IMG/VR virus record: IMGVR_UViG_3300009702_000795
Span: 1-23,020 of that record
Source of the DNA: a virus
Length of the DNA: 23,020 bases
Direction: 5' to 3' (one strand)
Shown: positions 21,036 through 23,020 of the stretch, piece after piece
Layout of the letters: every line of letters begins with the position of its first letter
Numbering within the stretch: position 1 is the stretch's first letter
The notes under the pieces: generated by a model
Told to the model about the DNA's origin: nothing
The model's database searches: none
What the model saw: the letters and a program-made list of their open reading frames with translations, nothing else
Made by a program: the position numbers and the translations under genes

Positions 21036-22563
21036 GGAGCAATCCACTTCACTTTTGACGAAGGAGAGTGAAAGAATAATACTTACCAACGCTTTGAATA
21101 ACCCTCATTCTGCTGTTCGAGCATTGGTGAAAGAAAATCTTTACTATTTCATTAGATACTTTTGGGACGAGTATTCACAGGATGAATTCAGTCCTAATTG
21201 GCACATCCCTTATATCTGTAATGAACTGGAACAGATTGCCCGTAGGGTGGCTGATAATAAGCCTAAGGAATATGATCTGATTATCAATGTACCTCCTGGA
21301 TCTACAAAGACTGCTATTACCTTAATTATGTTTCCTTTGTGGTGTTGGGTTAATTGGTATTGGATGAGATTTATTACTGCCAGTTACACGGCGAGCCTAT
21401 CATTAGAATCAGCAGAATATAGCAGGGATATTTTAAGAGGCGAGAAATTCAAAGAATTATTTCCTGAGTTTGATATCAAGCAGGATAAAGATAATAAATC
21501 AAATTTCAGAATAGTTAAAAGGGAGTGGATTCGTAAAGGAAGAATTCCAAGGCTTATCAATGGAGGAAATAGATTCTCTACATCTGTAGGAGGATCGGTG
21601 ACAGGATTTCACGGTCATATAATTCTGTGGGATGATCCTTTAGATCCTAATCGTGCCGTAAGTGAAACGGAAATAAAGAAAGCAAATCATTGGATGGATA
21701 ACACCATACCTTTTAGGAAGGTGAATAAAAAAGTAACCCCTACGATTGGTATTATGCAGAGATTGCATCAAGAAGATCCTACAGGACATATCTTGAAACG
21801 TGATGATAATGTTAGACATATCTGTCTTCCAGGAGAGATTAGAAATTATAAGGATCAAGTTAAACCAAAAGAATTGATAAAGAAATATAAGAATCAATTG
21901 CTTGATCCAAAGAGGTTGGACTGGGATGTCTTAAAGGAAATTGAGAAATATGGTCAATTTACATATGGAGGACAAATAGGACAGAATCCGATTCCATTAG
22001 GAGGAGGAATGTTTCATACGGACCATGTATCTGTTCGAGATGCCCTTCCGCCTATGCCCGATGTTTTGGAAATCGTTAGGTATTGGGACAAGGCAGGCAC
22101 AAAAGACGGCGATGGGGCCTATACTGTAGGCGCTAAGGTGTGCAAATTGAAAGATGGTATGTTTGTAGTACTTGACATAAAACGTGGCAGATGGGCCTCG
22201 AATGACCGTGAGAAAATAATTAAAGAAACGGCTAAGACTGATGGTACGCACGTAAAAATAGCAATAGAACAAGAGCCCGGGTCAGGAGGAAAAGAATCAG
22301 CAGAAGCAACAATTAAGAATCTTGCTGGATTCAGTGTGGTAGCAGATCGACCCTCAGGAGATAAAGCACAAAGGGCTGATCCATTCAGTGTACAGGTTAA
22401 TAATGGGAATGTCAGTATAATGAATGCAGGGTGGAACAAAGCATATCTTGATGAGCTAGAGAATTTTCCTTCTTCAACCTTTAAGGATCAGGTTGATGCT
22501 AGTTCAGGAGCATTCAATAAGTTGACGAGAATGAAGAAAGTCACTGTCTTAAGAAGGGGATAA
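21016..22563 (+). CDS. Terminase large subunit
   Basis: This is the motor and nuclease that packages phage DNA. The 515-residue protein has a Walker A-like VPPGSTKT (G95-T99) and FITASYTASLSLESA after it. Walker B is HIILWDDPLD (D206, D207). The C-terminal RNase H-like nuclease has acids at YWDKAG (D358), IEQEPGSGGK and DQVDASSGAF (D491, D494). The start is the GTG at 21016; an in-frame TAA lies just upstream at 21010 and no ATG gives a complete N-terminus. It overlaps terS by 20 nt. A family with classical Walker A uses GxxxxGKT; here the STKT variant occurs, as is usual in terminases. Confidence 0.92.
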   Translation: MATETTKEQSTSLLTKESERIILTNALNNPHSAVRALVKENLYYFIRYFWDEYSQDEFSPNWHIPYICNELEQIARRVADNKPKEYDLIINVPPGSTKTAITLIMFPLWCWVNWYWMRFITASYTASLSLESAEYSRDILRGEKFKELFPEFDIKQDKDNKSNFRIVKREWIRKGRIPRLINGGNRFSTSVGGSVTGFHGHIILWDDPLDPNRAVSETEIKKANHWMDNTIPFRKVNKKVTPTIGIMQRLHQEDPTGHILKRDDNVRHICLPGEIRNYKDQVKPKELIKKYKNQLLDPKRLDWDVLKEIEKYGQFTYGGQIGQNPIPLGGGMFHTDHVSVRDALPPMPDVLEIVRYWDKAGTKDGDGAYTVGAKVCKLKDGMFVVLDIKRGRWASNDREKIIKETAKTDGTHVKIAIEQEPGSGGKESAEATIKNLAGFSVVADRPSGDKAQRADPFSVQVNNGNVSIMNAGWNKAYLDELENFPSSTFKDQVDASSGAFNKLTRMKKVTVLRRG

Positions 22564-22595
22564 AATAATTTGAACTTGAAATTAATCACTTTGAG

Positions 22596-22611
22596 ATGTA
22601 TTATAATACAT
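22596..22611. promoter_or_regulatory. Perfect 16-bp palindrome directly before a start codon
   Basis: ATGTATTATAATACAT is fully self-complementary and ends at the base before the ATG at 22612. It contains TATAAT (22602-22607), with TTGAAA at 22576-22581, 20 nt upstream. It could be an operator over a -10 box, or a hairpin blocking the start. Confidence 0.4.
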
Positions 22612-22779
22612 ATGGAGACGATAATAAATATAGGAACAAGCAAAAAGAATATCACCGGTGTTAAAATTGATAAACCATTTGATGAAATATATACCGTAAA
22701 AGAGAAAGAAGTGGTGGGTACTGATAGTTATAATGATGAAGGCATTCCCACCAAAGTTATAGTAATTGAATATTTATAA
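22612..22779 (+). CDS. Small unknown protein after terL
   Basis: A 55-residue acidic protein (METIINIGTSKKNITGVKID at the start, ending VIVIEYL), probably a small beta-rich fold. I take ATG 22612; a TTG start at 22570 would add 14 residues but place the palindrome inside the gene. No family recognised. Confidence 0.55.
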   Translation: METIINIGTSKKNITGVKIDKPFDEIYTVKEKEVVGTDSYNDEGIPTKVIVIEYL

Positions 22780-22786
22780 AAAGATC

Positions 22787-23020
22787 ATGAAATACGGAAC
22801 CCAGAGAAATAAAGAGCGAGAATTTCTGCAAACAGGAGAAGCCATTCACGACACCTATTTCAAGATAGATGACCACAAGGTAGGTGATATGAATTATCAT
22901 AGTATCATCCCCTATAATACGCCAGACTATTATTTCAAAGAGAAATTCCAAAAACGGTTCATAACCCTTCATTTCACTGAGGGATTAATGGTTTCGGATA
23001 TGTACTATTTGACTAAGGGT
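22787..23020 (+). CDS. Probable N-acetylmuramoyl-L-alanine amidase (3' truncated)
   Basis: The frame starts at ATG 22787, 7 nt after the previous stop, and is open to the right edge (78 codons). Near residues 58-78 the sequence FITLHFTEGLMVSDMYYLTKG resembles the first zinc-ligand region of Amidase_2 enzymes (IVLHHTxG..., with the following D and YLT). These cut the amide between muramic acid and the stem peptide. If so, this is a candidate endolysin or virion-associated lysin. The rest of the catalytic domain is beyond the window, so the call is tentative. No signal peptide is seen at the N-terminus. Confidence 0.5.
   Translation, partial: MKYGTQRNKEREFLQTGEAIHDTYFKIDDHKVGDMNYHSIIPYNTPDYYFKEKFQKRFITLHFTEGLMVSDMYYLTKG

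Noticed and set aside
20622-22439. Minus-strand frames opposite terS and terL
   Set aside because: They mirror strongly supported plus-strand genes, have no recognisable domains and no start signals; the same applies to all other minus-strand frames.
1-23020. tRNA genes, CRISPR arrays, insertion sequences or integrase
   Set aside because: None could be recognised by reading either strand.

Overview
The window is a compact, AT-rich stretch of a large tailed-phage genome (Caudoviricetes). Every recognisable gene is on the + strand, genes are packed with many ATGA or TAATG start/stop overlaps, and a small/large terminase pair follows a full phage replication set. The host is probably a Gram-negative, possibly Bacteroidota. 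The evidence is an encoded CMP-KDO synthetase (KDO is an outer-membrane LPS sugar) and the lack of a Shine-Dalgarno sequence at nearly all starts. This host call is inference. No tRNA, CRISPR, insertion sequence, integrase or rho-independent terminator was recognised.

Layout. (1) 2-1060: 3' part of a DnaB-type replicative helicase. (2) 1109-5913: a 7-deazaguanine DNA-modification block: unknown gene, queD, queE, unknown gene, queC, folE, queF and a DpdA-like transglycosylase. Together these read as a full route from GTP to preQ1 followed by insertion of the base into DNA. (3) 5926-11393: sliding clamp, a uracil-DNA-glycosylase/3'-5' exonuclease fusion, a separate family A polymerase, a clamp-loader ATPase and three small unknown proteins, one of them a membrane protein. 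(4) 11386-14792: zinc-containing ssDNA-binding protein, a ribbon-helix-helix-like gene broken by one in-frame TAA, RecA/UvsX-type recombinase, RuvC-like resolvase and two small unknowns. (5) 14785-17994: an Mre11/Rad50 (SbcD/SbcC) system with Rad50 encoded in pieces. The N-terminal half ends at its zinc hook; Mre11, a MerR-like protein and a short coiled-coil protein follow; then comes the C-terminal ATPase half. (6) 17988-20140: small unknowns, a tiny membrane protein coupled to kdsB, a four-helix membrane protein and a basic protein. (7) 20141-20459: noncoding, with a possible structured RNA. (8) 20460-23020: TerS, TerL, a small protein behind a perfect palindrome, and the start of a probable cell-wall amidase.

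Four copies of a promoter-like element (TTGAAA-like box, 17-18 nt, TATATT, sharing the string TTGTATATTA) stand before the main blocks and suggest a common class of early or middle promoter.

The strongest observations are the preQ1-type DNA modification pathway with an atypical QueE cluster motif and an unknown acidic protein inserted in the operon, the Rad50 protein split exactly at the zinc hook, the UDG-exonuclease/polymerase split, the phage-borne kdsB with a coupled membrane peptide, the TAA-interrupted RHH gene, and the absence of TAG among 37 stops read.
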